DNA of 64,000 bases from Sphingomonas sp. BK580. GTDB taxonomy: Bacteria > Pseudomonadota > Alphaproteobacteria > Sphingomonadales > Sphingomonadaceae. The notes beneath the pieces were generated by a model. It was not told the origin of the DNA, made no database searches, and saw only the letters and a list, made by a program, of their open reading frames with translations. Below are positions 35,421-44,575 of this stretch, piece after piece. The translations under genes were made by a program, and so were the position numbers. Position 1 is the stretch's first letter; the number at the start of each line of letters is the position of its first letter. The stretch lies in the NCBI RefSeq assembly GCF_014194975.1, contig NZ_JACIAY010000001.1:310001-374000 (forward strand), read 5' to 3'.

Positions 35421-35551
35421 CAGGGGAGGAGGACCCCGCCCGGAGGCCGGCGGTGGAGGGGGCTCGCGCGAGCGCTGCGCTGCGGGCAGATCCCCCTCCA
35501 CCACCCCGCTTGCGCCGGGCGGGTCCCCTCCCCGCGGGCGGGGAGGACCGG
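35421..35551. repeat. Intergenic inverted-repeat element, CCTCCCC type, copy 2
   Basis: Arms around 35423-35443 and 35515-35534 (GGACCCCGCCCGG against CCGGGCGGGTCCC) and an inner GGTGGAGGGGG/CCCCCTCCACC pair give a nested dyad. It fills most of the 291-bp gap between the ABC exporter and the glycosylase-like gene. The same inner and outer blocks recur at 51839-51978 and in part at 20890-21025 and 63595-63720. Confidence 0.65.
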
Positions 35552-35651
35552 CGCTGCCCGTCCCCATCTGCATCTCACTAGAGCTCGATGTTGCGCTCGG
35601 TCGCAGCCGACGTCGATCGACGCTCATGATCGCGCGCGCGGTAAGCGGGTG

Positions 35652-36221
35652 ATGTCCGCCCACCCCGACGCGCACGCCCCGCTCGAACGCTGGCGCTCGC
35701 AGCTCGCCACCGGCGGCCGCGACGTCCCCGGCTTCGACCCGAACGACGGCGGCGCCGCGGCGCGGCTGCTCCTCCTGCTCGAGACCCCCGGCGCGCACGG
35801 CCCCGCGATCGTCTCGCGCGACCATGCCACGGGCACGTCGCGCAACCTCAAGCGCTTCCTCGCCGACGCCGGGATCGAGCGGCGCGACACGCTGCTGTGG
35901 AACGCGGTACCGTGGAACGTCCATGCCCCCGGCGAGCGCAACCGTCCGCTCCGCCGGGCCGAGATCGCCGAGGGGCTATCGCTCCTCCCGCCGCTCCTTC
36001 ACCTGCTGCCGCGTCTCGAGCTGGTCGTGCTCGCCGGTCGAGTCGCGCGCGAGGCCGCCGCGCTGGTCGACCGCGAGCGGCCCCTGGTCGGGGTGCTGAC
36101 GATGCCGCACCCCTCGCCCACTTTCGTCTGCACCAGCCCGGCGGTGCCGCGCGCGATCGCCGCGACACTCGCCGAGGCCGCGGCGCGGCTCAGTCGAGCC
36201 GGCGGGCCAGCTCCACGTTGA
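35652..36221 (+). CDS. Uracil-DNA glycosylase-like family protein
   Basis: The 189-residue protein shows the uracil-DNA glycosylase superfamily pattern: LLLLLETPGAHG near residue 40, TLLWNAVPWNVH near 80, VVLAGRVAREAAAL, and MPHPSPTFV near 160 as the C-terminal minor-groove loop. This form is common in sphingomonads and is usually annotated only as a family member, so removal of uracil from DNA is likely but unproven. ATG at 35652 directly follows a GTG at 35649. Its last 32 bases overlap the convergent MFS gene. Confidence 0.75.
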   Translation: MSAHPDAHAPLERWRSQLATGGRDVPGFDPNDGGAAARLLLLLETPGAHGPAIVSRDHATGTSRNLKRFLADAGIERRDTLLWNAVPWNVHAPGERNRPLRRAEIAEGLSLLPPLLHLLPRLELVVLAGRVAREAAALVDRERPLVGVLTMPHPSPTFVCTSPAVPRAIAATLAEAAARLSRAGGPAPR

Positions 36222-37512
36222 GCCCCAGCGCCGCGAGCGTACCGAGCGCGCCCGAGAGCAGATAGGCCCCTGCCGCGACCAGCCCGAACGCCTGGGTCAG
36301 CGCCAGCGCGGCGAGCGGGGCGAAGCCGGCGCCGAACAGCCACGCGAGGTCGGAGGTCAGCGCCGCACCGGTGTAGCGCGCGCGCTTGGGGAAGTTGCTC
36401 GTCACCGCACCCGACGACTGGCCGAACGACAGCCCGAGCAGCAGGAAGCCCATCACCATGAACAGCAGCTCGCCGGCGCGACCGCCACCCAGCAGCTGCG
36501 GCGCGAACCCGCTGTACGCCGCGATCCCCGCGGCGGTGTAGCCGAGCACGCTCCGCCGCCCGATCCGATCCGCCAGCAGACCCGAGAGCACGATCGCGCC
36601 GAGCCCCACCACGCCGCCGATCGTCTCGATCAGTAGGAAGCTGGCGATGTCCTCGCGCGTGAAGAGGTTGACCCAGGAGAGCGGGAACACGGTCACCATG
36701 TGGAACAGCGCGAAGCTGGCGAGCGGCGCGAACGCACCGATGATGATGTTGCGCCACTGCGCCTTCACCGTCGCGCCGACCGGGGAGGGCGTGAGCTCGC
36801 GGCTCTTGAACGACTCGGTATATTCCGGAGTCACGACGATGCGCAGTCGCGCGAACAGCGCCACCACGTTGAGTGCGAAGGCGACGAAGAACGGGTAGCG
36901 CCAGCCCCAGGAGATGAAGTCGGCGGCGGGCAGCGTCGAGACGAAGAAGGCGAACAGCGCGCTCGCCACCACCAGGCCGAGCGGCGCACCGAGCTGCGGC
37001 ACCATCGCCCACCAGCCGCGCTGCTTCTCGGGCGCATTGAGCGCCAGCAGCGACGCCAGCCCGTCCCATGCCCCGCCGAGCGCGATGCCCTGGCCGATGC
37101 GGAACAGGGCGAGCAGGATCGCCGACCAGCCGCCGATCTCGGCATAGCCCGGCAGGAAGGCCACCAGCACGGTGGAAGTGCCGAGCAGGAACAGCGCGAT
37201 GGTCAGCTTGGTGCCGCGGCCGTGGCGGCGGTCCACCCACATGAAGATCTGCGTGCCGATCGGGCGCGCGATGAACGCGAGCGGGAACAGCGCGAATGAC
37301 CAGAGCGTCGCGGTGATCCGCTCCATATAGGGGAACACCACGGTCGGGAAGACCAGGACCGAGGCGATGGCATAGACGAAAAAGTCAAAGAATTCCGATG
37401 TTCGGCCGATGATCACGCCGATCGCGATCTCGCCGGGACGGACCTGATGGTCATCCCGCGTGTTGACGTTGCGGGCGCCGCGCTCGAGCGGCGCGGAATG
37501 TGCGGTGGCCAT
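36190..37512 (-). CDS. MHS-type MFS transporter
   Basis: The 440-residue protein has 12 hydrophobic segments. GRTSEFFDFFVYAIASVLVF at the start of TM1, and a loop containing DRRHGRGTKLT after TM2, match the metabolite:proton symporter branch of the MFS (shikimate, citrate, proline/betaine carriers). Substrate unknown. It is divergent from the cyo operon and convergent with the glycosylase-like gene, overlapping its 3' end by 32 bases. Confidence 0.88.
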   Translation of the reverse strand: MATAHSAPLERGARNVNTRDDHQVRPGEIAIGVIIGRTSEFFDFFVYAIASVLVFPTVVFPYMERITATLWSFALFPLAFIARPIGTQIFMWVDRRHGRGTKLTIALFLLGTSTVLVAFLPGYAEIGGWSAILLALFRIGQGIALGGAWDGLASLLALNAPEKQRGWWAMVPQLGAPLGLVVASALFAFFVSTLPAADFISWGWRYPFFVAFALNVVALFARLRIVVTPEYTESFKSRELTPSPVGATVKAQWRNIIIGAFAPLASFALFHMVTVFPLSWVNLFTREDIASFLLIETIGGVVGLGAIVLSGLLADRIGRRSVLGYTAAGIAAYSGFAPQLLGGGRAGELLFMVMGFLLLGLSFGQSSGAVTSNFPKRARYTGAALTSDLAWLFGAGFAPLAALALTQAFGLVAAGAYLLSGALGTLAALGLNVELARRLD

Positions 37513-37574
37513 TACATGTTCCCGATCGGACGTATCTCACGGCTCTCTAGCCTAAGTGCCACAACGCCGGGATG

Positions 37575-37587
37575 GGACAAAATGTCC
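37575..37587. promoter_or_regulatory. Dyad GGACA-AAA-TGTCC upstream of cyoA
   Basis: A perfect 5+3+5 inverted repeat lies 38 bases before the cyoA ATG and 62 bases before the divergent MFS ATG. It is the clearest symmetric element in this gap and could bind a regulator of the oxidase operon. No specific regulator can be assigned from the sequence. Confidence 0.4.
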
Positions 37588-37625
37588 TATTCCGCTGCGC
37601 CGCAGCAAAGCCTAGCTGCGCGCCC

Positions 37626-38762
37626 ATGATCCCCCTGCCCTCTCGCTCGCCCTCGCGGCCCCTGGCGTCACTCGCGCCGCGCCTGGTCGCGCTCGGCGCG
37701 CTGGCCCTGCTCGGCGGCTGCGACACCGTGGTGATGAACCCCGCCGGCGACGTCGCCGTGCAACAGTCGAACCTGATCATCTGGTCGGTCGTGCTGATGC
37801 TGCTGATCATCGTGCCGGTGATGGCGCTGACAGTGGTGTTCGCGTGGCGCTATCGCGAGACCAACACGGAGGCGACCTACGAGCCCGACTGGGATCACTC
37901 GACCGGCCTCGAGCTGGTGATCTGGTCGGCGCCGCTGCTCATCATCATCGCGCTGGGCGCGCTGACCTGGGTGGCGACGCACACGCTCGATCCCTACCGC
38001 CCGCTCGCCCGTACCGCACCGGGCCGGCCGGTCGCCGCGGCCGTTCGCCCGCTCGAGGTGCAGGTCGTGTCGCTCGATTGGAAGTGGCTGTTCATCTACC
38101 CCGAGCAGGGCATCGCCACGGTCAACGAGCTGGTCGTGCCGGTGAACCGGCCGGTCAAGTTCACCATGACCTCGTCGAGCGTGATGAACGCTCTCTGGGT
38201 GCCGGCGATGGCGGGGATGGTGTACACCATGCCGGGCATGGAGACGGTGCTCCACGGCGTGCTCAACCGCACCGGCAAGTTCGCGGGCCGCTCGGCGAAC
38301 TACTCCGGCGCCGGTTTCTCGCACATGACCTTCTGGACCCATTCGGTCTCACCCGCGCGGTTCGAGCAATGGGCCGCGGGCGTGAAGCGGAACCGGTGGC
38401 GGCTCGACACCGCCTCCTATCTGAGGCTGGAGCAGCCGACCGAGAAGGTGCCGCCGCTCGGCTTCGGCAGCGTCGACCCCACTTTGTTCCGCCGCGTCGT
38501 CGCGATCTGCGTCAAGCCGGGTGCCGACTGCATGCAGGGCATGTCGCATGCCGGGCCGGCGGTGAACGACCGCGCACCGCGTGACGGCGAGGCGAAGGGG
38601 GCGCTGACCCGCGACCCGTCCGAGAAGGGCGAGTCGCCGCACCTCAGCGCACCGCACGGCCAGGCCCCGGGCCAGAACGACCCCGGCGCCGGCAGCAACC
38701 GCAACATGACCGAACTTCACCTTCCGGCGCCGCTGCGCGCCCGTGCCTCGACGGAGGCTTGA
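37626..38762 (+). CDS. cyoA: Cytochrome bo-type ubiquinol oxidase subunit II
   Basis: The 378-residue lipoprotein has a signal with lipobox LLGGC (about residues 30-34), two membrane helices (IIWSVVLMLLIIVPVMALTV and LELVIWSAPLLIIIALGAL) and a periplasmic cupredoxin-like domain (VQVVSLDWKWLFIYPEQ). The CuA-binding cysteines of cytochrome c oxidases are absent (ANYSGAGFSHM instead), which marks a quinol oxidase. About 80 residues beyond the usual core are hydrophilic. The ATG at 37626 begins the signal. First gene of cyoABCD-surf1. Confidence 0.94.
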   Translation: MIPLPSRSPSRPLASLAPRLVALGALALLGGCDTVVMNPAGDVAVQQSNLIIWSVVLMLLIIVPVMALTVVFAWRYRETNTEATYEPDWDHSTGLELVIWSAPLLIIIALGALTWVATHTLDPYRPLARTAPGRPVAAAVRPLEVQVVSLDWKWLFIYPEQGIATVNELVVPVNRPVKFTMTSSSVMNALWVPAMAGMVYTMPGMETVLHGVLNRTGKFAGRSANYSGAGFSHMTFWTHSVSPARFEQWAAGVKRNRWRLDTASYLRLEQPTEKVPPLGFGSVDPTLFRRVVAICVKPGADCMQGMSHAGPAVNDRAPRDGEAKGALTRDPSEKGESPHLSAPHGQAPGQNDPGAGSNRNMTELHLPAPLRARASTEA

Positions 38763-38768
38763 GGACCT

Positions 38769-40769
38769 ATGTCGGACGATCTCATCAAGACGATCTTTGG
38801 GCGGCTCTCGCTGGAGAGCTTCCCGATCCACGAGCCGATCCTGGTCGGCACCTTCGCGATGGTCGCGCTGGGCGGGGCCGCGCTACTCGGCGCGCTGACC
38901 TATTTCCGCCTGTGGGGCTACCTCTGGAAGGAATGGTTCACCAGCGTCGATCACAAGAAGATCGGCATCATGTACATCGTGCTCGCGCTGGTGATGCTAC
39001 TGCGCGGCTTCGCCGACGCGCTGATGATGCGCGCGCAGCAGGCGATCGCCTTCGGCGGGAACGAGGGCTTCCTGCCGGCGCACCATTATGACCAGGTGTT
39101 CACCGCCCACGGCGTGATCATGATCTTCTTCGTGGCGATGCCGTTCGTCACCGGGCTGATAAACTTCGTCGTCCCGCTGCAGATCGGCGCGCGCGACGTC
39201 AGCTTCCCCTTCCTCAACAACTTCAGCTTCTGGATGACGGTCAGCGGCGCGGTCATCGTGATGATGAGCCTGTTCGTCGGCGAGTTCGCCCGCACCGGGT
39301 GGCTGGCGATGGCGCCGCTCTCGGGGCTCGACTATTCGCCCGACGTGGGCGTCGACTATTACGTCTGGGCGCTCCAGATCGCGGGCGTCGGGACCTTGCT
39401 CTCCGGCGTCAACCTGCTGGCCACCATCATCAAGATGCGCGCGCCCGGCATGGGCCTGATGCAGATGCCGATCTTCACCTGGTCGGCGCTGGTCACCAAC
39501 GTGCTGATCGTCGCGGCCTTCCCGGTGCTGACCGCGGTGCTGGCGATGCTGAGCCTCGACCGCTACGTCGGGACCAACTTCTTCACCAACACCGGTGGAG
39601 GCAACCCCATGATGTACACCAACATGATCTGGATCTGGGGTCACCCAGAGGTGTACATTCTCATCCTGCCCGCGTTCGGCGTCTTCTCGGAGGTGGTCTC
39701 CACCTTCTCGGGCAAGCGGCTGTTCGGCTACACGTCGATGGTCTACGCGCTGATCGTCATCTGCATCCTTTCGTACCTAGTGTGGCTGCACCATTTCTTC
39801 ACGATGGGCTCGGGCGCGAGCGTCAACAGCTTCTTCGGCATCACGACGATGATCATCTCGATCCCGACGGGCGCGAAGATCTTCAACTGGATGTTCACGA
39901 TGTATCGCGGGCGCATCCGGTTCGAGCTGCCGATGATGTGGGCGGTGGCCTTCATGCTGACCTTCGTGGTCGGCGGCATGACCGGCGTCATGCTGGCGGT
40001 GCCCCCGGCCGACTTCCAGTTCCACAACTCGCTGTTCCTGGTGGCGCACTTCCACAACGTGATCATCGGCGGCGTGCTGTTCGGCATGTTCGCGGGCGTG
40101 AACTACTGGTGGCCCAAGGCCTTCGGCTTCAAGCTGAACAAGTTCTGGGGCACGGTGAGTTTCTGGTGCTGGGTGGTGGGCTTCTGGGTCGCCTTCACGC
40201 CGCTGTACGTGCTCGGGCTGATGGGCGTCACCCGCCGGCTGCGCGCCTTCGACGATCCCAGCCTGCAGATCTGGTTCGTGATCGCGGCCGTCGGCGCGCT
40301 GATCATCGCCGCCGGGATCGGCGCGATGCTGATGCAGTTCTACGTCAGCATCCGCGACCGCGAGACGCTGCGCGACACGACGGGCGACCCGTGGAACGGC
40401 CGCACGCTGGAGTGGGCCACCTCGTCGCCGCCGCCGGCGTACAATTTCGCCTTCTCGCCGGTGATCCACGACCTGGACGCGTGGCACGACATGAAGCAGC
40501 GCAAGGCCGAGCGGCCGACCGAGGGCTTCCGCGCGATCCACATGCCCAAGAACACGGGCGCGGGGATCATCCTGGCAGGGCTGTCCACGGTCGTCGGCGT
40601 CGCCATGATCTGGTACATCTGGTGGCTCGCCGCGCTCGCCTTCGTCGCGCTGCTCGCCGTCGCGATCGGCCATACCTTCAACTATGACCGCGACTTCCAC
40701 ATCCCCGCCGAGGATGTCGTGAAGAACGAGGACGCGCGCACCCGCGCGCTCCAGAGCGCGGGGGTCTGA
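38769..40769 (+). CDS. cyoB: Cytochrome bo-type ubiquinol oxidase subunit I
   Basis: The 666-residue heme-copper oxidase core has about 15 membrane helices. CuB and heme ligands are visible in [19 protein letters not shown] and [13 protein letters not shown]. The HPEVY motif gives the His-Tyr pair of the active site. It reduces oxygen to water with electrons from ubiquinol and pumps protons. Length matches E. coli CyoB. It follows cyoA after 6 bases and precedes cyoC by 5. Confidence 0.97.
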   Translation: MSDDLIKTIFGRLSLESFPIHEPILVGTFAMVALGGAALLGALTYFRLWGYLWKEWFTSVDHKKIGIMYIVLALVMLLRGFADALMMRAQQAIAFGGNEGFLPAHHYDQVFTAHGVIMIFFVAMPFVTGLINFVVPLQIGARDVSFPFLNNFSFWMTVSGAVIVMMSLFVGEFARTGWLAMAPLSGLDYSPDVGVDYYVWALQIAGVGTLLSGVNLLATIIKMRAPGMGLMQMPIFTWSALVTNVLIVAAFPVLTAVLAMLSLDRYVGTNFFTNTGGGNPMMYTNMIWIWGHPEVYILILPAFGVFSEVVSTFSGKRLFGYTSMVYALIVICILSYLVWLHHFFTMGSGASVNSFFGITTMIISIPTGAKIFNWMFTMYRGRIRFELPMMWAVAFMLTFVVGGMTGVMLAVPPADFQFHNSLFLVAHFHNVIIGGVLFGMFAGVNYWWPKAFGFKLNKFWGTVSFWCWVVGFWVAFTPLYVLGLMGVTRRLRAFDDPSLQIWFVIAAVGALIIAAGIGAMLMQFYVSIRDRETLRDTTGDPWNGRTLEWATSSPPPAYNFAFSPVIHDLDAWHDMKQRKAERPTEGFRAIHMPKNTGAGIILAGLSTVVGVAMIWYIWWLAALAFVALLAVAIGHTFNYDRDFHIPAEDVVKNEDARTRALQSAGV

Positions 40770-40774
40770 GACAC

Positions 40775-41407
40775 ATGAGCACGATGACGCAGACTCCGCC
40801 CGGCGCGGAGAACCCGGTCTTCTACGACCTGGACGAGCACGAGCATCCGCCGGGGCACAGCACGATGCTGGGCTTCTGGCTCTACCTGATGAGCGACTGC
40901 CTCATCTTCGCGATGCTGTTCGCCGCCTACGGGGTGTACGGCGGCAGCTACGCGGGCGGGCCGACCGCGCGCGAGCTGTTCGAGCTGCCGCTGGTAGCGG
41001 TGAACACGACGATGCTGCTGCTGTCGTCGATCACCTACGGGTTCGCGATGATCAGCGCCGACGAGCGCAAGCAGGGCGCGGTGCTCGGCTGGCTCGCCGT
41101 GACGGCCTTGTTCGGGGCCGCCTTCCTCGCGATCGAGCTCTACGAGTTCAGCAACCTGATCCACGAGGGCGCGGGACCGCAGCGCTCGGCCTTCCTGTCG
41201 TCCTTCTTCACCCTGGTGGGGACGCACGGGCTGCACGTCACCTTCGGCCTGATCTGGCTGGGGACGCTGATGGTGCAGGTGTCCCGCCGCGGGCTGGTCG
41301 ATGCCAACCTGCGCCGGCTGCAGTGCCTGTCCTTGTTCTGGCACTTCCTCGACGTCATCTGGATCGGCGTCTTCACGTTCGTCTATCTGCTGGGAGTGCT
41401 GCGCTGA
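40775..41407 (+). CDS. cyoC: Cytochrome o ubiquinol oxidase subunit III
   Basis: The 210-residue protein has five membrane helices and the subunit III pattern (LGFWLYLMSDCLIFAMLF, FFTLVGTHGLHVTFGLIWL, LFWHFLDVIWIGVFTFVYL). It stabilises the oxidase core and its proton pumping. Its stop overlaps the cyoD start by one base (TGATG). Confidence 0.96.
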   Translation: MSTMTQTPPGAENPVFYDLDEHEHPPGHSTMLGFWLYLMSDCLIFAMLFAAYGVYGGSYAGGPTARELFELPLVAVNTTMLLLSSITYGFAMISADERKQGAVLGWLAVTALFGAAFLAIELYEFSNLIHEGAGPQRSAFLSSFFTLVGTHGLHVTFGLIWLGTLMVQVSRRGLVDANLRRLQCLSLFWHFLDVIWIGVFTFVYLLGVLR

Positions 41408-41823
41408 TGAGCGCCGACACGCATCACGGCCATACGGCCGATCACGCGCATGGCCACGGGCACGGCCACGACGACCCGCACGGCGGGGCGGCGCATGGCT
41501 CGCGCAAGGGCTATTGGATCGGCTTCCTGCTCTCGGTGCTGCTCACCGCGCCCGCCTTCGCGCTGGTGATGAGTGGCGTCATCACCGACCCGCGGCTCAC
41601 CGCGGGCATCGTGATGGCACTGGCGATGGTGCAGATCGTGGTCCACATGATCTACTTCCTGCACATGAACACCAAGTCCGAGGCGGGCTGGACGATGATG
41701 GCGCTGATCTTCACCGCGATCATCGTGTTCATCGTCATATCGGGGTCGCTCTGGGTCATGTATCACATGAACATCAATATGATGCCGCAGATGCAGGCGG
41801 AGATGTCGAGCGCGGGCATGTGA
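41407..41823 (+). CDS. cyoD: Cytochrome o ubiquinol oxidase subunit IV
   Basis: The 138-residue protein has three membrane helices and the subunit IV core (GYWIGFLLSVLLTAPAFAL, VVHMIYFLHMNTKSEAGW). Its N-terminus has a His/Gly/Asp-rich segment (residues 5-30, GHGHGHDD) longer than in enterobacteria, which could bind metal but may be incidental. Its stop codon overlaps the SURF1 start (GTGA). Confidence 0.94.
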   Translation: MSADTHHGHTADHAHGHGHGHDDPHGGAAHGSRKGYWIGFLLSVLLTAPAFALVMSGVITDPRLTAGIVMALAMVQIVVHMIYFLHMNTKSEAGWTMMALIFTAIIVFIVISGSLWVMYHMNINMMPQMQAEMSSAGM

Positions 41824-42503
41824 CTCGTCGGCACGTCTTCCTGGCGCTGGCGGTGCTCGGCACCGCGCTGCTTGCCGGGCTGGGCGTGTGGCAGGTCGAG
41901 CGGCGCGCGTGGAAGCTCGCGCTGATCGATCGGGTCGAGCGCCGGCTCGCCGCAGCGCCGGTCGCGGCGCCGCCACGCGCGGCGTGGCGCACGATCGACG
42001 ATGACAGCGCGTATCTCCGGGTCCGCGCCACCGGCCGGTGGCGGCCCGCCGCACCGGTGTTCGTCCAGGCGGTGACCGACTTTGGCGGCGGCTATTGGGT
42101 GCTCGCACCGCTCGACACACCAGGCGGCACGATCCTGATCAACCGCGGCTTCGTTCCGCTCGGCGACCGCGCCGCGATCAGGGCGCCCGCCGGCGACACG
42201 AGCGTCACCGGACTGCTGCGCGTGACCGAGCCGGAGGGCGCCTTCCTGCGTGACAACGATCCGGCCGCCGACCGCTGGTACTCGCGCGATACCAACGCCA
42301 TCGCCCGTGCGCGGCACCTGGGCGAGGTCGCCCCCTATTTCATCGACGCCGAGGCGAGCGGCACGACGGGCTGGCCGCGCGGCGGCCTGACGGTGGTCCG
42401 CTTCCGCAACACGCACCTGATCTACGCGCTGACCTGGTTCACGCTGGCGGCGATGATGGGCTACCTTGCCTATCGCATCGCCCGGGCGCCGCGGGAGACG
42501 TGA
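41820..42503 (+). CDS. SURF1-family oxidase assembly protein
   Basis: The 227-residue protein has the SURF1 plan: an N-terminal helix (VFLALAVLGTALLAGLGVWQ), a periplasmic domain with VWQVERRAWKLALI, GYWVLAPLDTPGG, ILINRGFVP, and a C-terminal helix (LIYALTWFTLAAMMGYLAY). SURF1 proteins help insert heme into subunit I of heme-copper oxidases; some bacteria have a separate copy for a quinol oxidase. Direct overlap with cyoD points to service of this oxidase. The start is a GTG at 41820. Confidence 0.9.
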   Translation: MTRRHVFLALAVLGTALLAGLGVWQVERRAWKLALIDRVERRLAAAPVAAPPRAAWRTIDDDSAYLRVRATGRWRPAAPVFVQAVTDFGGGYWVLAPLDTPGGTILINRGFVPLGDRAAIRAPAGDTSVTGLLRVTEPEGAFLRDNDPAADRWYSRDTNAIARARHLGEVAPYFIDAEASGTTGWPRGGLTVVRFRNTHLIYALTWFTLAAMMGYLAYRIARAPRET

Positions 42504-42517
42504 GCGCCGATCTGGTG

Positions 42518-42589
42518 CTTCTGCGAACGCGGGAGCCGAGAGCCACGAGCGCCGTCCTCTGTGACCCTGAGTCCCTCCATTCGCAGGGA
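42518..42589. repeat. Degenerate extragenic inverted repeat
   Basis: Arms 42518-42546 and 42561-42589 share about 17 of 29 bases as inverted copies, with CTGCGAA near both ends. It resembles a decayed form of the 33202-33370 element and lies in the 147-bp gap between SURF1 and regB. Low confidence because of divergence. Confidence 0.4.
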
Positions 42590-42650
42590 CGCGGCGGGCC
42601 TTCGTCCAAGGACGTTCAGCTCTCGCGCGAAAGGCGCTAGACGGGATCCC

Positions 42651-43949
42651 ATGCCGCACCTTGCCAACATGCTCGGACCGCTCGCGCGCGGCGGGCCGGG
42701 CGGACGCAACGTCCGCCTGCTCGCGCTGCTGCGCTGGCTCGCGGTGGCCGGGCAGCTCGCCGCGATCCTGCTGGTCCATTTCGTCGTCGGCGTGCGGCTG
42801 CCGCTGGTGCCGATGCTCGGCGCGCTGGCGGTGCTGGTGGCGCTCAACGTCGCGGTGAACCAAGTGGTGGAGCGGCGCCCGATCACCAACGCCGCCCTGT
42901 TCGCGACCTTGCTGGTCGACGTCGCCTGCCTCACCACTCAGCTCTATCTCAGCGGCGGGGTGAGCAACCCGTTCGTCACGCTCTTCCTGCTCCAGGTGGT
43001 GATCGCGGCGCTGCTGCTGCGCGGCTGGACGAGCTGGGCGATGGTGGTGATCACCAGCGCGTTGTTCGCCTGGCTCGCTTGGGCCGCCCCGCCCTTCCCG
43101 CTGCCGCATTTCTGGGCGTCCGAGCTCTCGATCCCCTATGTCGCGGCGAGCTGGTTCAACTTCACCCTCACCGCGACGCTGCTGGCGCTGTTCGTCACGC
43201 GCATCGTGCGCAACGTCTCCGAACATGACGCGCGGCTCGCCGCCTTGCGCCAGCGCGCCGCCGAAGAGGAACATATCGTCCGCATGGGGCTGCTCGCCAG
43301 CGGCGCGGCGCACGAGCTGGGGACGCCGCTCAGCTCGATCGCGGTGATGCTCGGCGACTGGCGGCGCGAGCCGGCGATCGCGCGCTCGCCCGCTCTGCTC
43401 GCCGATCTCGACGACATGCGCGCCGAGGTGACGCGCTGCAAGGACATCCTCAGCCAGGTGCTGCTCGCCTCGGGCGAGGTGCGCGGCCATGCGCCGGTGC
43501 GCACGACGTTGCGCACCTTCCTGTCGGGGATCGTCGACTCGTGGAACGAGAGCAAGGGGCCGACCGCCTCCTACGAGCATCTGATGACGAGCGACCCGCG
43601 CATCGTCGCCGACAAGGCGCTGGCGCAGACGATCACCAACCTGCTCGACAATGCCGTCGAGGCCGGCGCCAAGACGATCACCTTGTGCGCCTGGTGGGAC
43701 GGCGACCGACTGGTGCTGGCGGTGCGCGACGACGGCGCGGGATTCCCGCAGTCTATCCTCGACGGGCTCGGCAAGCCTTACCTCAGCACCAAGGCGCGGC
43801 GCGGCGCCGGGCTGGGGCTGTTCCTCGCGGTCAACGTGCTGCGGACGCTCGGCGGCACCGTATCGGCGCGCATCCGTGAGCGCGGCGGCAGCGAGGTGAC
43901 GCTGACGCTGCCGCTTGCCGCGATCTCGATCCCGGAGGAGACCGCATGA
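42651..43949 (+). CDS. regB: Redox-sensing histidine kinase, RegB/PrrB type
   Basis: The 432-residue sensor kinase has six membrane helices in the first 185 residues, with the quinone-site motif GGVSNPF at 102-108. His221 lies in AAHELGTPLSS, the RegB-type H-box. Cys263 in TRCKDIL corresponds to the redox-active cysteine of RegB. The ATPase domain has N-box NLLDNAVEAG and G-boxes DDGAGFP and GAGLGLFLAVN. RegB reads quinone-pool redox state and phosphorylates RegA. Sitting directly after cyo-surf1 it probably tunes respiration. It overlaps regA by 4 bases. Confidence 0.94.
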   Translation: MPHLANMLGPLARGGPGGRNVRLLALLRWLAVAGQLAAILLVHFVVGVRLPLVPMLGALAVLVALNVAVNQVVERRPITNAALFATLLVDVACLTTQLYLSGGVSNPFVTLFLLQVVIAALLLRGWTSWAMVVITSALFAWLAWAAPPFPLPHFWASELSIPYVAASWFNFTLTATLLALFVTRIVRNVSEHDARLAALRQRAAEEEHIVRMGLLASGAAHELGTPLSSIAVMLGDWRREPAIARSPALLADLDDMRAEVTRCKDILSQVLLASGEVRGHAPVRTTLRTFLSGIVDSWNESKGPTASYEHLMTSDPRIVADKALAQTITNLLDNAVEAGAKTITLCAWWDGDRLVLAVRDDGAGFPQSILDGLGKPYLSTKARRGAGLGLFLAVNVLRTLGGTVSARIRERGGSEVTLTLPLAAISIPEETA

Positions 43950-44476
43950 GCGCGCGCCGGCTGCTGATCATCGAGGACGACGCGGTGTTCGCGCGTACGC
44001 TGGCGCGCTCGTTCGAGCGGCGCGGCTATCAGGTGCGCGCGATCACCGACCCGGAGGAGCTCGACGCCGCCGCGGCCGAGCTGAGGCCCGACCATGCCGT
44101 CGTCGACCTGCGGCTCGGCAGCGCCTCGGGGCTGACCTGCGTCGAGCGGCTCCACGCGATCGATCCCGCGATGCGGATCGTGGTGCTCACCGGCTTCGCC
44201 AGCATCGCCACCGCGGTCGAGGCGGTCAAGCTGGGCGCGACCAACTACCTGTCCAAACCGGCCAACTCCGACGATATCGAGGCCGCCTTCCAGGCCTCGG
44301 GCGAGGGTGACGCCTCGGTCGAGCTGGTCGCGCATCCCACCTCGCTGCGCACGCTGGAGTGGGAGCATATTCACCAGACGCTCGCGGACTGCGGCTTCAA
44401 CGTCTCCGAGGCGGCGCGGCGGCTCGGCATGCATCGGAGAACCCTGGCGCGGAAGCTGGGCAAGCGGCATCTGTGA
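43946..44476 (+). CDS. regA: Response regulator, RegA/PrrA type
   Basis: The 176-residue protein has a receiver domain with acidic pocket IIEDD (residues 8-12), phospho-acceptor Asp54 (HAVVDLRLG) and Lys108 region (YLSKPAN). A short linker leads to a Fis-like helix-turn-helix (FNVSEAARRLGMHRRTLARK, about 150-170), which is the RegA/PrrA architecture. It should control terminal oxidases and other energy genes in response to RegB. Its ATG overlaps the regB stop (ATGA). Confidence 0.95.
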   Translation: MSARRLLIIEDDAVFARTLARSFERRGYQVRAITDPEELDAAAAELRPDHAVVDLRLGSASGLTCVERLHAIDPAMRIVVLTGFASIATAVEAVKLGATNYLSKPANSDDIEAAFQASGEGDASVELVAHPTSLRTLEWEHIHQTLADCGFNVSEAARRLGMHRRTLARKLGKRHL

Positions 44477-44479
44477 TCA

Positions 44480-44572
44480 TTGTGCCCGGCGAAGACCGGG
44501 GGCCCAGGTGGGCGGGGCTGGTGGGCATCGCGACCGGCCTCCGACTGGGCCCTGGCTTTCGCCGGGGCACGA
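44480..44572. repeat. Inverted repeat GTGCCCGGCGAA...TTCGCCGGGGCAC between convergent genes
   Basis: Arms 44480-44507 and 44545-44572 are near-perfect inverted copies with one indel. The element fills the 99-bp gap between regA and the convergent TonB-receptor gene, ending 4 bases before the latter's stop codon. It may act as terminator for both. Confidence 0.7.
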
Positions 44573-44575
44573 TCC

